Shown: positions 14,492-20,865, counted from the stretch's first letter. The stretch is 23,986 nt of DNA from 20CM-2-65-7 sp035943355 (GCA_035943355.1 DASZCG010000349.1:1-23986), one strand, 5' to 3'. Numbers and translations are program-made. The notes: generated by a model not told the origin, from the sequence alone.

Positions 14492-15132
14492 TCGGTTTCG
14501 ATCTGATCTTTGGACCCTCGGTCGAGCGCGGGCCGAAGACGCGACGGATCTACCTGACGTTCGATGATGGGCCGAACGAGCGTGCCACACCCGCGATTCT
14601 CGAGACCCTCGCCGCCGGGCGAGTGCCGGCGGCGTTTTTCATGGTGGGCGATCATGTGCGACGGTTTCCCGCTCTGGCGCAAGAAGTGTTCAGGCAGGGG
14701 CACATGGTCGGAAATCACACGTACAATCATACGAAGCTGCATTTTTTCGGCCCCCAACGGATTCGCACGCAGCTCGAAAAAACGCACGACGTTATCCAAT
14801 CAACGACGAGTTGTGCGCCGCGCGCATTTCGCGCGCCGCACGGCTATCGGAGTCCGTTTCTTATTTCAATAATTCTTGAAATGAGCTATACGGTCTTCGG
14901 CTGGACCTTCGGCGTGTTCGACACCGCCAAGCCGGGTGTGGACGTGATTCGGCAGCGCGTTCGGCGGCGGCTAAAGCCAGGTGCGATCGTCTTGCTGCAT
15001 GACGGGGATGGCTATGATCCGCACGGCGACCGCATGCAGACAGCCGCGGCCTTACCGGGGATTATTAAGGATGCTCGGAGCGCGGGCTACGAATTCGCAC
15101 CCCTGAGCGAACTGCTAAACAATCCTTCCTGA
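14488..15132 (+). CDS. polysaccharide deacetylase (NodB/CE4 domain)
   Basis: A 214-residue single-domain CE4 esterase removing acetyl groups from N-acetylated sugars. All five family motifs are visible: TFDDGP with D26/D27, GNHTYNH with metal ligands H77 and H81, RAPHGYRSP, DTAKPG, and IVLLHDGDG. No signal peptide is present, so it probably acts in the cytoplasm on an intermediate, unlike cell-wall deacetylases. It ends the 12-gene run. The ATG overlaps the glycosyltransferase stop (ATGA). The last 68 nt overlap the end of mutY on the other strand. A patch at 14855-14890 is AT-rich against the rest of the operon and holds a 7-bp inverted repeat, ATTTCAA/TTGAAAT. Confidence 0.92.
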   Translation: MIGFDLIFGPSVERGPKTRRIYLTFDDGPNERATPAILETLAAGRVPAAFFMVGDHVRRFPALAQEVFRQGHMVGNHTYNHTKLHFFGPQRIRTQLEKTHDVIQSTTSCAPRAFRAPHGYRSPFLISIILEMSYTVFGWTFGVFDTAKPGVDVIRQRVRRRLKPGAIVLLHDGDGYDPHGDRMQTAAALPGIIKDARSAGYEFAPLSELLNNPS

Positions 15133-15727
15133 CCGGGCACTCAGGGCATTTCGGCTTGCGAGCTGTGCAGACCAGCGCACCAAGCTCCATCAGCGCTTGA
15201 TTGAACCGCCAGGCTCGTTTCCCCTGCTTCGGAACGAGTGTCTTGGCGATCTCCCACGTTTCCCGTTTCTCGTTTTTCGTTTCCCGACCAAGAAAGACTC
15301 GTCCCAGGACTCGGGCAACATTGACGTCTACGGTCGGCACCGCCTTTTCGTACGCAAAGCAGGCGACTGCCCCAGCCGTGTACTGTCCGACACCGGGCAA
15401 CTGCTGCAATTCTTCAGGCTTGTCGGAGATCCGGCCGGCGTGTGTCTTGCTGACCACGCGGGCGAGCTTGTGTAGATTCCTGGCGCGCGCGTAGTAGCCG
15501 AGCCCATCCCACTCCTCCATCACGGCCCTGGGCCCTGCGCCAGCGAGCTTTTCGATTGTCGGGAAGCGCGCCATGAAGCGGGGGAAATACTCCAGGACGC
15601 GGCTCACCGGGGTCTGCTGCAGCATGAACTCCGAGACAAGAATGGCATAGGGATTGCGCGTAGAGCGCCACGGCAGATCGCGGCCGTGGCGCGTGTACCA
15701 GGCTAAGAGCTTGCGCGTGAAGCTCAT
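15065..15727 (-). CDS. mutY: A/G-specific adenine glycosylase, short form
   Basis: Base-excision repair enzyme that removes adenine mispaired with guanine or 8-oxoguanine. This version has 220 residues: the HhH-GPD domain and Fe-S loop only. VSEFMLQQTPVSRV holds catalytic Glu E33, LPGVGQYTAGAV (~110-121) is the helix-hairpin-helix, and PTVDVNVARVLGR holds catalytic Asp D134. Cysteines C187, C194, C197 and C203 form the C-x6-C-x2-C-x5-C cluster site. The C-terminal Nudix-like 8-oxoguanine reader, present in typical MutY of ~350 residues, is missing. Residues ~147-157 (GRETKNEKRET) come from a heptamer repeat insertion. ATG 15727 gives the standard N-terminus; the frame stays open 31 codons upstream into mlaE. 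It is divergent from mlaE with 21 nt between the starts. Confidence 0.92.
   Translation of the reverse strand: MSFTRKLLAWYTRHGRDLPWRSTRNPYAILVSEFMLQQTPVSRVLEYFPRFMARFPTIEKLAGAGPRAVMEEWDGLGYYARARNLHKLARVVSKTHAGRISDKPEELQQLPGVGQYTAGAVACFAYEKAVPTVDVNVARVLGRVFLGRETKNEKRETWEIAKTLVPKQGKRAWRFNQALMELGALVCTARKPKCPECPVRKDCLAVRSGVRIRSPRSEHP
15257..15286. repeat. 7-nt tandem repeat array inside mutY
   Basis: On the minus strand the run reads GGGAAAC, GAAAAAC, GAGAAAC, GGGAAAC, four 7-nt units in tandem. It encodes an extra ~10 residues between the catalytic Asp helix and the rest of MutY. The unit is the same as in the inverted arms inside nadE, more than 13 kb away. Confidence 0.75.
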
Positions 15728-15735
15728 AGCTACAC

Positions 15736-15741
15736 AAGATA
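15736..15741 (-). promoter_or_regulatory. possible -10 element of mutY
   Basis: On the minus strand TATCTT lies 8 nt before the mutY ATG with no Shine-Dalgarno sequence. It matches the arrangement before nadE, rnz and the SRPBCC gene. The only space between the divergent starts of mutY and mlaE is 21 nt, so promoters of the two genes must overlap each other or the coding regions. Confidence 0.3.
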
Positions 15742-15748
15742 AGGGGCT

Positions 15749-16549
15749 ATGAGACCATTCACCGCCGCCCTCGACCTGCGGCGATACGTCGGGCGGTGGT
15801 CGCTGCGAAGCGCCAGCCACGCGGGGCGCTTTTCTTTTATGCTCCTCGACCTGGTGCGCGGCATCCTGGAATGGCGCGTCTGGGTCCCCCGCACTATCGA
15901 GCAGACCATTTCCGTCGGCTACGGCAGCCTCTTTATAGTGCTGCTGGTGGCCGGCTTCGCAGGCGCCGTGACCAGCCTTCAGGCCGGGTACCAGTTTACC
16001 GGCCAGCTACCCCTCTACGTGGCAGGTGGGGTCATCTCGGAATCGATGATTCTCGAGCTGGGCCCCGTTTTGACGGGGCTCATCCTGGCCGGCCGGATCG
16101 GCGCGCGCTACGCGGCGGAGCTCGGCAGCATGCGCGTCACCGAGCAGATCGACGCGTTGGAGAGCCTGGGGCGCTCTCCCATCACGCACCTGCTGCTGCC
16201 GCGGATTCTGGCCGGCATCTTCGCGATCCCCGTGTTGGTCATGCTGGCCAACGCTTTTGGAGTTGCGGTGGGCTACATCACGGCGCAGTCGTCACTCGGC
16301 CTGACCTACGCCGATTTCGAGTTCGGCGCGCGTTATTTCTTCAGGCCGCTCGACTTATGGTACTCGCTGGCCAAGTCGTACGCGTTCGCCGGCGCCGTCA
16401 CGATCATCCCCTGTTACATCGGCTTCAACACCCAGCAGGGGGCGGAAGGGGTGGGACGGGCGACGACGGAGGCGGTCGTGTCGTCGTCAGTTGCCGTGTT
16501 GTTACTGGACACGATCCTCACGAAGCTCATCCTGGGGACCACGCATTGA
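15749..16549 (+). CDS. mlaE: lipid transport ABC permease, MlaE family
   Basis: The inner-membrane permease of a phospholipid transporter, 266 residues. It shows the family's N-terminal interfacial helices, then a membrane helix SLFIVLLVAGFAGAVTSLQAGYQF, then ELGPVLTGLILAGRIGARYAAELGSMRVTEQIDALESLG, the most conserved MlaE block, and further helices to ~262. Partners are the ATPase and the MCE protein directly downstream, forming a complex that moves lipids between inner and outer membranes; direction is not decided by sequence. The ATG at 15749 follows AAGGGG, a fair ribosome binding site about 3 nt away. It overlaps the ATPase gene by 4 nt (TTGA). No MlaB or MlaC homologue is seen nearby. 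Confidence 0.95.
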   Translation: MRPFTAALDLRRYVGRWSLRSASHAGRFSFMLLDLVRGILEWRVWVPRTIEQTISVGYGSLFIVLLVAGFAGAVTSLQAGYQFTGQLPLYVAGGVISESMILELGPVLTGLILAGRIGARYAAELGSMRVTEQIDALESLGRSPITHLLLPRILAGIFAIPVLVMLANAFGVAVGYITAQSSLGLTYADFEFGARYFFRPLDLWYSLAKSYAFAGAVTIIPCYIGFNTQQGAEGVGRATTEAVVSSSVAVLLLDTILTKLILGTTH

Positions 16550-17367
16550 GCATCGAGCTGAAGCACGTCTCCAAGCGGTTCGTGGACAACGTCGTCCTCG
16601 ATGGCGTCGACTTCTACGTCGCCGAGGGTGAGACGGTGGCTCTGTTGGGGCCGTCCGGCGTCGGAAAGAGCGTGCTGCTGAAGCACATCATTGGCCTCAT
16701 CAAGCCCGATTCCGGCGAGGTCTGGGTGGACGGTCAGCAGGTCCCGCTGCTGGGCCGCAAGCAGCTCGCGGCGCTGCGCAGCCGCATTGGCTACGTCTTT
16801 CAGAACGGTGCGCTGTTCGACTCGATGGACGTGTTCGAGAACGTCCGCCTCGGCATTACCGACGAAAGCCTGTACGAGGACAAAGACTATTGCATCGGGC
16901 GCGTGCGCGAGTGCCTGCGCCTCGTGAACCTGGCGGAGGACGTCGGCCGCAAGTACCCCGCGGAGCTGTCCGGCGGCATGCGCAAGCGTGTGGGCATCGC
17001 GCGGGCGATCGCCGGTAAGCCGGTATACTTGCTGTACGACGAACCGACCTCGGGGCTCGATCCAGTGAACGCCGATGTGATCGATTCCCTGGTAGAACGG
17101 CTGCAGCAGGAGATTGGCGTGACGAGCGTCGTGGTGACCCATGACGTGCGCGGCGCGTTTCGGGTGGCCGACCGTATCGCGCTGCTGGCGCAGGCGAAGA
17201 TCCGCGCGGTGGGGACGGCGGAGGAGATCATCGCCTCCCAGGATCCGGTGGTGCAACAATTCCTGGAGCGCGATCTCGAGATGGCGGTGGTGGAAGCGGG
17301 TCGCCTGACATTTCAGACTCCGGCGAGGAGACGCTCCGGAGAGTTTGGCGCCGAAGGAGCGCGCTAG
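16546..17367 (+). CDS. mlaF: lipid transport ABC ATPase, MlaF family
   Basis: ATP-hydrolysing subunit of the Mla-type transporter, 273 residues. Walker A is GPSGVGKS at 35-42, the Q-loop is YVFQNGALFDSM, the ABC signature is LSGGM, Walker B is LLYDEPTSGLDP, and the switch His is in VVTHD. The MlaF-like form FQ-x-GALFDSM-x-VFENV is clear. The TTG start at 16546 overlaps the mlaE stop by 4 nt and is chosen because family homology begins right there (SIELKHVSKRF). The frame stays open far upstream, but that part is a shadow of mlaE. The C-terminal ~30 residues (after FLERDLEMA) are arginine-rich and not typical. The stop overlaps the mlaD GTG by 1 nt. Confidence 0.95.
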   Translation: MSIELKHVSKRFVDNVVLDGVDFYVAEGETVALLGPSGVGKSVLLKHIIGLIKPDSGEVWVDGQQVPLLGRKQLAALRSRIGYVFQNGALFDSMDVFENVRLGITDESLYEDKDYCIGRVRECLRLVNLAEDVGRKYPAELSGGMRKRVGIARAIAGKPVYLLYDEPTSGLDPVNADVIDSLVERLQQEIGVTSVVVTHDVRGAFRVADRIALLAQAKIRAVGTAEEIIASQDPVVQQFLERDLEMAVVEAGRLTFQTPARRRSGEFGAEGAR

Positions 17368-18260
17368 TGGACCTCACGTACAAACAGGAAGTCGGCGTCG
17401 GGGCGTTCGTACTCGTGGGCGTCGCGGTGTTCCTGGTGGGCATGTTCTGGCTTACCGGCCAGTCGCTGCGCCCCAGCGGGATATCGCAGGACGTGATGTT
17501 CGAGAGCGTCGCCGGGCTGAAGCAGGGGGATCCCGTGCTCGTTTCCGGCGTCAAAAAGGGTCGCGTCGCGCGCGTGGCGCTGGAGCGCGTGCACAGCGTG
17601 CGCGTTACACTCGAGATTGCCAGGGACGTGCGCCCCCACATCGACGCCAGCGCCGCCGTCGCCGCGCTCGATCTATTCGGGGCCAGGTTCATCGACTACA
17701 GTCCCGGCACTCCGGAAAAGGATCTCCTTCCGACGGGCCGCGCGCTGACCGGCACCAACCAGCCCGACATCACCGATGTCGCGCAGGGCGTGGCGAACCG
17801 CGCCAACGAGCTGATGGAGAATGCCGCGGGCATCGTCTCGGATCGATTGGGCGAGGACATCCACAACACGTTGCTCGTCACGCAGCGCGCGATGAGCACG
17901 CTCGCGGACGCGCCTGAAGGGCCATTCATGAAGCAGACGACGCGCACCCTGCAGGCCACCGAGCGGGTGATGCAGCGCGTGGACTCGATGCTCTCGTCCG
18001 GAACCGGCCGCAACATCGATTCGATCACGACGAACTTGAACAAGCTCACGACCGAGCTCGCCCGGACCGCGACGTCCATCGATACGTTGCTGCAGCGGAT
18101 CAATCGCGGCGAGGGAACATTGGGCCGGATGGCGTCGGACACCATGATGTACGCCAACCTGCGGGACCTGTCGGCGTCACTCACGGCGCTCCTGAACGAT
18201 CTCCGGGAACACCCGGACAAATACATGAAGCCGGGGCTCGTGCGGGTTAAGCTCTTTTGA
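17367..18260 (+). CDS. mlaD: MCE-domain lipid-binding protein, MlaD family
   Basis: Substrate-binding subunit of the transporter, 297 residues, anchored in the inner membrane by one N-terminal helix (VGVGAFVLVGVAVFLVGMFWL, ~9-29). The MCE domain follows at ~38-115: VMFESVAGLKQGDPVLVSGVKKGRVARVAL carries the family's G-L-x-x-G-x-P-V-x-x-x-G-x-x-x-G-x-V pattern. Residues ~130-280 are predicted helical with heptads, including LQATERVMQRVDSML and NLNKLTTELARTATSIDTLLQRI, and GEGTLGRMASD is typical of long MCE proteins. These helices may form the barrel or tunnel that spans part of the periplasm. The GTG start overlaps the mlaF stop. Its TGA abuts the stop of the gene on the other strand. Confidence 0.94.
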   Translation: MDLTYKQEVGVGAFVLVGVAVFLVGMFWLTGQSLRPSGISQDVMFESVAGLKQGDPVLVSGVKKGRVARVALERVHSVRVTLEIARDVRPHIDASAAVAALDLFGARFIDYSPGTPEKDLLPTGRALTGTNQPDITDVAQGVANRANELMENAAGIVSDRLGEDIHNTLLVTQRAMSTLADAPEGPFMKQTTRTLQATERVMQRVDSMLSSGTGRNIDSITTNLNKLTTELARTATSIDTLLQRINRGEGTLGRMASDTMMYANLRDLSASLTALLNDLREHPDKYMKPGLVRVKLF

Positions 18261-18647
18261 TCAACGGCGGGAAGAGGCGGGCGTAGGCGCGGCAGGTGAC
18301 GAGAGAAATCGCAACAGTCCGCTGAGAGTCGCCAAGGCCGACCCAAACGTGATTTCAAGTTCCCGTGCCACTCGGGCTTTCAAATATCCGGCTTCATTTG
18401 CTGCCCTCGCCAAACATTCCGCTTCCGCAGCCGATCCAAACGCGATCCGGACGTGCCTCCTGAAAAGCGGCTTAGTTCCTAAGGCATAACCTTCTACGAT
18501 ATTCGCTTCAACGGAGATCGCGGCGCGCTTTAGTTGATCAAAGAGGGCCTTGGACTTGGGATGCCACGCTTCATCAGTCGCCTTGATTGTTGTCATGAGC
18601 CCACGATGGGCCCTCTTCCAGGCATCGAGCCGTTGATACGCGTACAT
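18261..18647 (-). CDS. four-helix bundle protein (S23 / 23S rRNA intervening-sequence type)
   Basis: A 128-residue protein of the four-helix-bundle family first found in 23S rRNA intervening sequences. The start YAYQRLDAWKRAHRGLM matches the family opening (F-x-x-L-x-V-W-x-x-A), followed by LFDQLKRAAISVEANIVEGYALGT (the conserved Q-x-x-R-A-A-x-S-x-x-x-N-I-x-E-G block), then FRRHVRIAFGSAAEAECLARAA. It probably forms a small multimer; its function is unknown. The ATG at 18647 is chosen because family homology begins there; an in-frame ATG at 18716 adds 23 unrelated residues. TTATAG on the minus strand lies ~30 nt upstream as a possible -10. It is not inside an rRNA gene here and converges with mlaD, stop codon to stop codon. 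Confidence 0.85.
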   Translation of the reverse strand: MYAYQRLDAWKRAHRGLMTTIKATDEAWHPKSKALFDQLKRAAISVEANIVEGYALGTKPLFRRHVRIAFGSAAEAECLARAANEAGYLKARVARELEITFGSALATLSGLLRFLSSPAAPTPASSRR

Positions 18648-18754
18648 GTTAGGTCCCGGTAGGTGAGTCTCCGATCCTATAACCGATCGTCTCGCCGGCA
18701 GTATCAGAAAAAACACAAACGGCGCCTCTTCCCGCCTAATTCCGCCTTTGCATC

Positions 18755-18760
18755 TATATT
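18755..18760 (+). promoter_or_regulatory. possible -10 element of rnz, near-leaderless
   Basis: TATATT followed by C and eight bases precedes the rnz ATG (9-nt spacer). No Shine-Dalgarno sequence is present. The SRPBCC gene at 20102 has TATATTC at exactly the same distance from its ATG. No clear -35 hexamer is seen. Confidence 0.4.
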
Positions 18761-18769
18761 CGGCTCTCC

Positions 18770-19705
18770 ATGCTCACCGTAACCTTCCTGGGCACGTCAG
18801 CCGCCAGGCCCACCGTCGAGCGGAATGTTTCCGGCCTCGCTGTCCATCGTGAGGGCGAAACGTTGCTGTTCGAATGTGGCGAAGGGACCCAGCGCCAGAT
18901 GATGCGCTACGGGGTGAGCTTCGCCCTGTCCGAGATCTTCTTCACGCACTTCCACGCCGATCACTTCCTCGGCGTGATCGGGCTGATTCGCACGCTCGGA
19001 CTCCAGGGCCGGCCCGAGCCCTTGTTTCTCTACGGTCCCAAGGGGGCCAAGAAGGTGCTGAGCACGGCCATGCAGCTCGGTGTGGAACGCGTGGCGTTCC
19101 CGATCGAGATCACCGAAGTGAAGGGGGGCGACACTGTGCGCCTCGGTGGCAGCTCACCGCGCGACGGCTACGACATCTGTGCGTTTCCAACCGAGCACGG
19201 CGGCGGGCCGTCGCTCGGCTACGTGCTGAAGGAGCACGTGCGTCGCGGCCGCTTCGACGTGGCGAAGGCGCAGGCCGCGAGTATCCCCGAGGGGCCGCTG
19301 TGGGGCAAGCTCTCGAAGGGCGAGCCGATCGAGCTCGCCGACGGCAGGCGGCTGACGGCGGACGGCTTCGTCGGTCCGGCGCGCGCCGGCCGGCTCGTCG
19401 TGTTCACGGGTGACACGCGTCCCTGCGCGGCGACCGTGGACGCAGCCGCGGGTGCCGACCTGCTGGTGCATGAAGCAACATTTGGTGAGGAAGAGCGCGA
19501 GCGCGCGCGCGACACCGGTCACTCGACCGCGAAAGAAGCCGCGCAAATCGCGCTCGCCGCCAAGGCCAAGAAGCTCGTGTTGTCGCACGTTTCGGCGCGC
19601 TACTCGATCAGCGCGGACGAGCTGGTGCGCGAAGCGCGCGAGGTGTTTCCCAATGCAAGCGTCGCGAAGGACGGACTGGAGGTCGACGTTCCGTTTGCCG
19701 AGTGA
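18770..19705 (+). CDS. rnz: ribonuclease Z
   Basis: tRNA 3'-end endonuclease of the metallo-beta-lactamase fold, 311 residues, the normal length for the short form. The opening LTVTFLGTSAARPT is typical. The zinc motif H-x-H-x-D-H is at 60-65 (THFHADH), further ligands are in the His of PTEHGGG, the Asp of VFTGDTRP and the His of LSHVSARYS. The flexible exosite arm that grips tRNA is the stretch around FDVAKAQAASIPEGPLWGKL. It trims precursor tRNAs lacking an encoded CCA, as is the case for both tRNA genes downstream. ATG 18770 is the only sensible start. It is monocistronic, divergent from the four-helix-bundle gene with 122 nt between starts. Confidence 0.95.
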   Translation: MLTVTFLGTSAARPTVERNVSGLAVHREGETLLFECGEGTQRQMMRYGVSFALSEIFFTHFHADHFLGVIGLIRTLGLQGRPEPLFLYGPKGAKKVLSTAMQLGVERVAFPIEITEVKGGDTVRLGGSSPRDGYDICAFPTEHGGGPSLGYVLKEHVRRGRFDVAKAQAASIPEGPLWGKLSKGEPIELADGRRLTADGFVGPARAGRLVVFTGDTRPCAATVDAAAGADLLVHEATFGEEERERARDTGHSTAKEAAQIALAAKAKKLVLSHVSARYSISADELVREAREVFPNASVAKDGLEVDVPFAE

Positions 19706-19726
19706 AACGCCGGCGGTGACTGTGTC

Positions 19727-20062
19727 GTGAAGGGCCGGGTCGTCAGCGTAACTCTCTCAGTGAGGACGACGTTCGACAAGACGTCGCTCATGGGCAACGC
19801 GGTGTGGGACTTCAAGGGACGCGAGAGCAAGGTCTCACCCTACGTGCTGGGCGGCCTCGGCGCGGTCAAGGTAAAGGACAAGACGCTGTCGGAGTCGTTC
19901 TCGCAGTTTGGCGGCGATGTCGGGCTGGGGGCCGACTACAATCTCGGTCGGGTCGGGGTCAGGGCAGAAGGCCGTGACCTGATTTACAAGTTCGACCACT
20001 TCGGCTACAACAAGACCCAAAACGACTTTCTCTGGCAGGGCGGCTTGACGATAGGTCTGTGA
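19727..20062 (+). pseudogene. C-terminal remnant of an outer-membrane beta-barrel protein
   Basis: This 111-residue frame (GTG 19727) looks like the last strands of a small outer-membrane barrel: NAVWDFKGRESKVSPYVLGG, then LGAVKVKDKTL, FGGDVGLGADYNLGRVGVRAEGR and a final WQGGLTIGL, with alternating hydrophobic residues and Gly turns. There is no signal peptide and no N-terminal half, and the frame is closed by the rnz stop codon just upstream. It is therefore probably a gene remnant. A short expressed protein is possible but would lack an export signal. The last residue is Leu rather than the usual Phe. Confidence 0.6.
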
Positions 20063-20086
20063 CCGGGCGGGACTCATGACGGCGGT

Positions 20087-20092
20087 TATATT
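20087..20092 (+). promoter_or_regulatory. possible -10 element of the SRPBCC gene, near-leaderless
   Basis: TATATT followed by C and eight bases precedes the ATG at 20102 with no Shine-Dalgarno sequence, the same layout as before rnz. It lies in the 39-nt gap after the barrel remnant. A -35 element is not evident. Confidence 0.4.
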
Positions 20093-20101
20093 CACCGCCT
20101 C

Positions 20102-20548
20102 ATGGGTCCCGTTTCCTTTACCTACTCCGGAACCGTCCCGGCACCAATCGACAAGGTCTTCGCGCTCATTTCGGATCCTGCGCGCATGCCGGAATGGCTG
20201 CCGCGCTGCATCGGCGTGAAAGCCACCACGAACGACAAGACGGCCGGGAAGGGCGCTCGGTACAAGCTCACCTTCCAGCGCGACGCCCATCAGCACGAGT
20301 CGGTTATCGAGATCATCGATTTCTCCCCACCGCATACGTTCGGGTGGGTCGAGATCTATCACCGCGCCGGCTCCAAGACTTTTTTCGGGCTCGGTTTCGA
20401 GGGCGGATCCACCAAGGTCACGTTGAAGCACGTCTGGGTGCCGAATGGCTTCCGGTCGTGGCTCAACGGCCAGTTCTACCGGCGTCGCAACGCGCGCCGG
20501 ATGTTCGATGGGTTGATCAACAATGTGAGAAAAGCGCTGATCCGTTAG
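20102..20548 (+). CDS. SRPBCC (START/Bet v1-like) family protein
   Basis: A 148-residue protein with the SRPBCC ligand-binding fold. FTYSGTVPAPIDKVFALISDPARMPEWLP is the classic opening (strand, then P-x-x-x-V-F-x-L-I-x-D-x-x-x-x-P-x-W), followed by beta strands (ARYKLTFQRD, HESVIEIIDFSPPHTFGWVE, TKVTLKHVWV) and the long C-terminal helix (RRRNARRMFDGLINNVRKALI). Such proteins bind hydrophobic ligands or act as polyketide cyclase/dehydrases; this one has no clue to its ligand. It has no signal peptide. The gene stands alone, 81 nt before tRNA-Ala. Confidence 0.88.
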   Translation: MGPVSFTYSGTVPAPIDKVFALISDPARMPEWLPRCIGVKATTNDKTAGKGARYKLTFQRDAHQHESVIEIIDFSPPHTFGWVEIYHRAGSKTFFGLGFEGGSTKVTLKHVWVPNGFRSWLNGQFYRRRNARRMFDGLINNVRKALIR

Positions 20549-20628
20549 CCGGCCGTTCGCGCCTTGCGCGGTTGGCCGAGTTGCTTGGAGAATGGAGTGG
20601 GCGGGGTTATTTTCCGGGCCCGTCGTGC

Positions 20629-20701
20629 GGGGCTGTAGCTCAGCTGGGAGAGCGCCTGGATCGCACCCAGGAGGTCAGGGGTTCGAGCCCCCTCAGCTCC
20701 A
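20629..20701 (+). tRNA. tRNA-Ala (anticodon CGC)
   Basis: The 73-nt cloverleaf folds completely. The acceptor stem is GGGGCTG with CAGCTCC (one G-T pair), the D stem is GCTC with GAGC, and the anticodon stem CCTGG/CCAGG carries loop ATCGCAC, giving anticodon CGC for Ala codon GCG. The T arm is AGGGG/CCCCT with loop TTCGAGC. The 3' CCA is not encoded. TATTTT lies 15 nt before the 5' end as a possible -10. It is 13 nt from tRNA-Gln, probably cotranscribed. Confidence 0.97.
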
Positions 20702-20714
20702 TCGAACGAAACGA

Positions 20715-20787
20715 TGCCCCTTGGTGTAACTGGCAACACGCCTGACTCTGGATCAGGAGAGTCCTGGTTCGATCCCAGGAGGGGCAA
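20715..20787 (+). tRNA. tRNA-Gln (anticodon CTG), integration site of a mobile element
   Basis: The 73-nt cloverleaf has acceptor stem TGCCCCT/AGGGGCA with discriminator A, D stem GTGT/ACAC, and anticodon stem CCTGA/TCAGG with loop CTCTGGA, giving anticodon CTG for Gln codon CAG. The T stem is CCTGG/CCAGG with loop TTCGATC. The CCA end is not encoded. A tyrosine recombinase gene ends 78 nt downstream on the opposite strand, the usual arrangement when an element has integrated into a tRNA 3' end and restored it. Confidence 0.97.
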
Positions 20788-20789
20788 CT

Positions 20790-20826
20790 CGAAGCCCGAT
20801 ACGGTATTCCGCCGTGTCGGGCTTCG
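20790..20826 (+). terminator. hairpin after tRNA-Gln, terminator-like
   Basis: Arms 20790-20804 and 20812-20826 pair over 15 bp with one G-T wobble around a 7-nt loop, starting 2 nt after the tRNA. The stem core is GAAGCCCGATACGG. It is very stable but not followed by a T-run, so it may end the tRNA transcript, protect its 3' end, or stop the integrase transcript coming from the other side. Confidence 0.55.
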
Positions 20827-20841
20827 CGCTCTCCCGCCCGC

Positions 20842-20864
20842 TGCTACCGTTTGTGCTACCGTTT
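20842..20864. repeat. two direct 11-bp repeats beside the integrase stop
   Basis: TGCTACCGTTT occurs at 20842-20852 and again at 20854-20864 with one base between, just before the integrase stop codon. Direct repeats of this size between an integrase gene and its tRNA target are typical of arm-type recombinase or excisionase binding sites. That role is inferred. Confidence 0.6.
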
Positions 20865-20865
20865 C

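Noticed and set aside
15796..16545. Long upstream extension of the mlaF frame
   Set aside because: It lies wholly inside mlaE and reads as Arg/Gly/Ala-rich nonsense; homology starts at the TTG at 16546.
20194..20745. Plus-strand frame ending across the tRNA genes (CGAVAQLGERLDRTQEV)
   Set aside because: This is the well-known false translation of a tRNA gene joined to a shadow of the SRPBCC gene.
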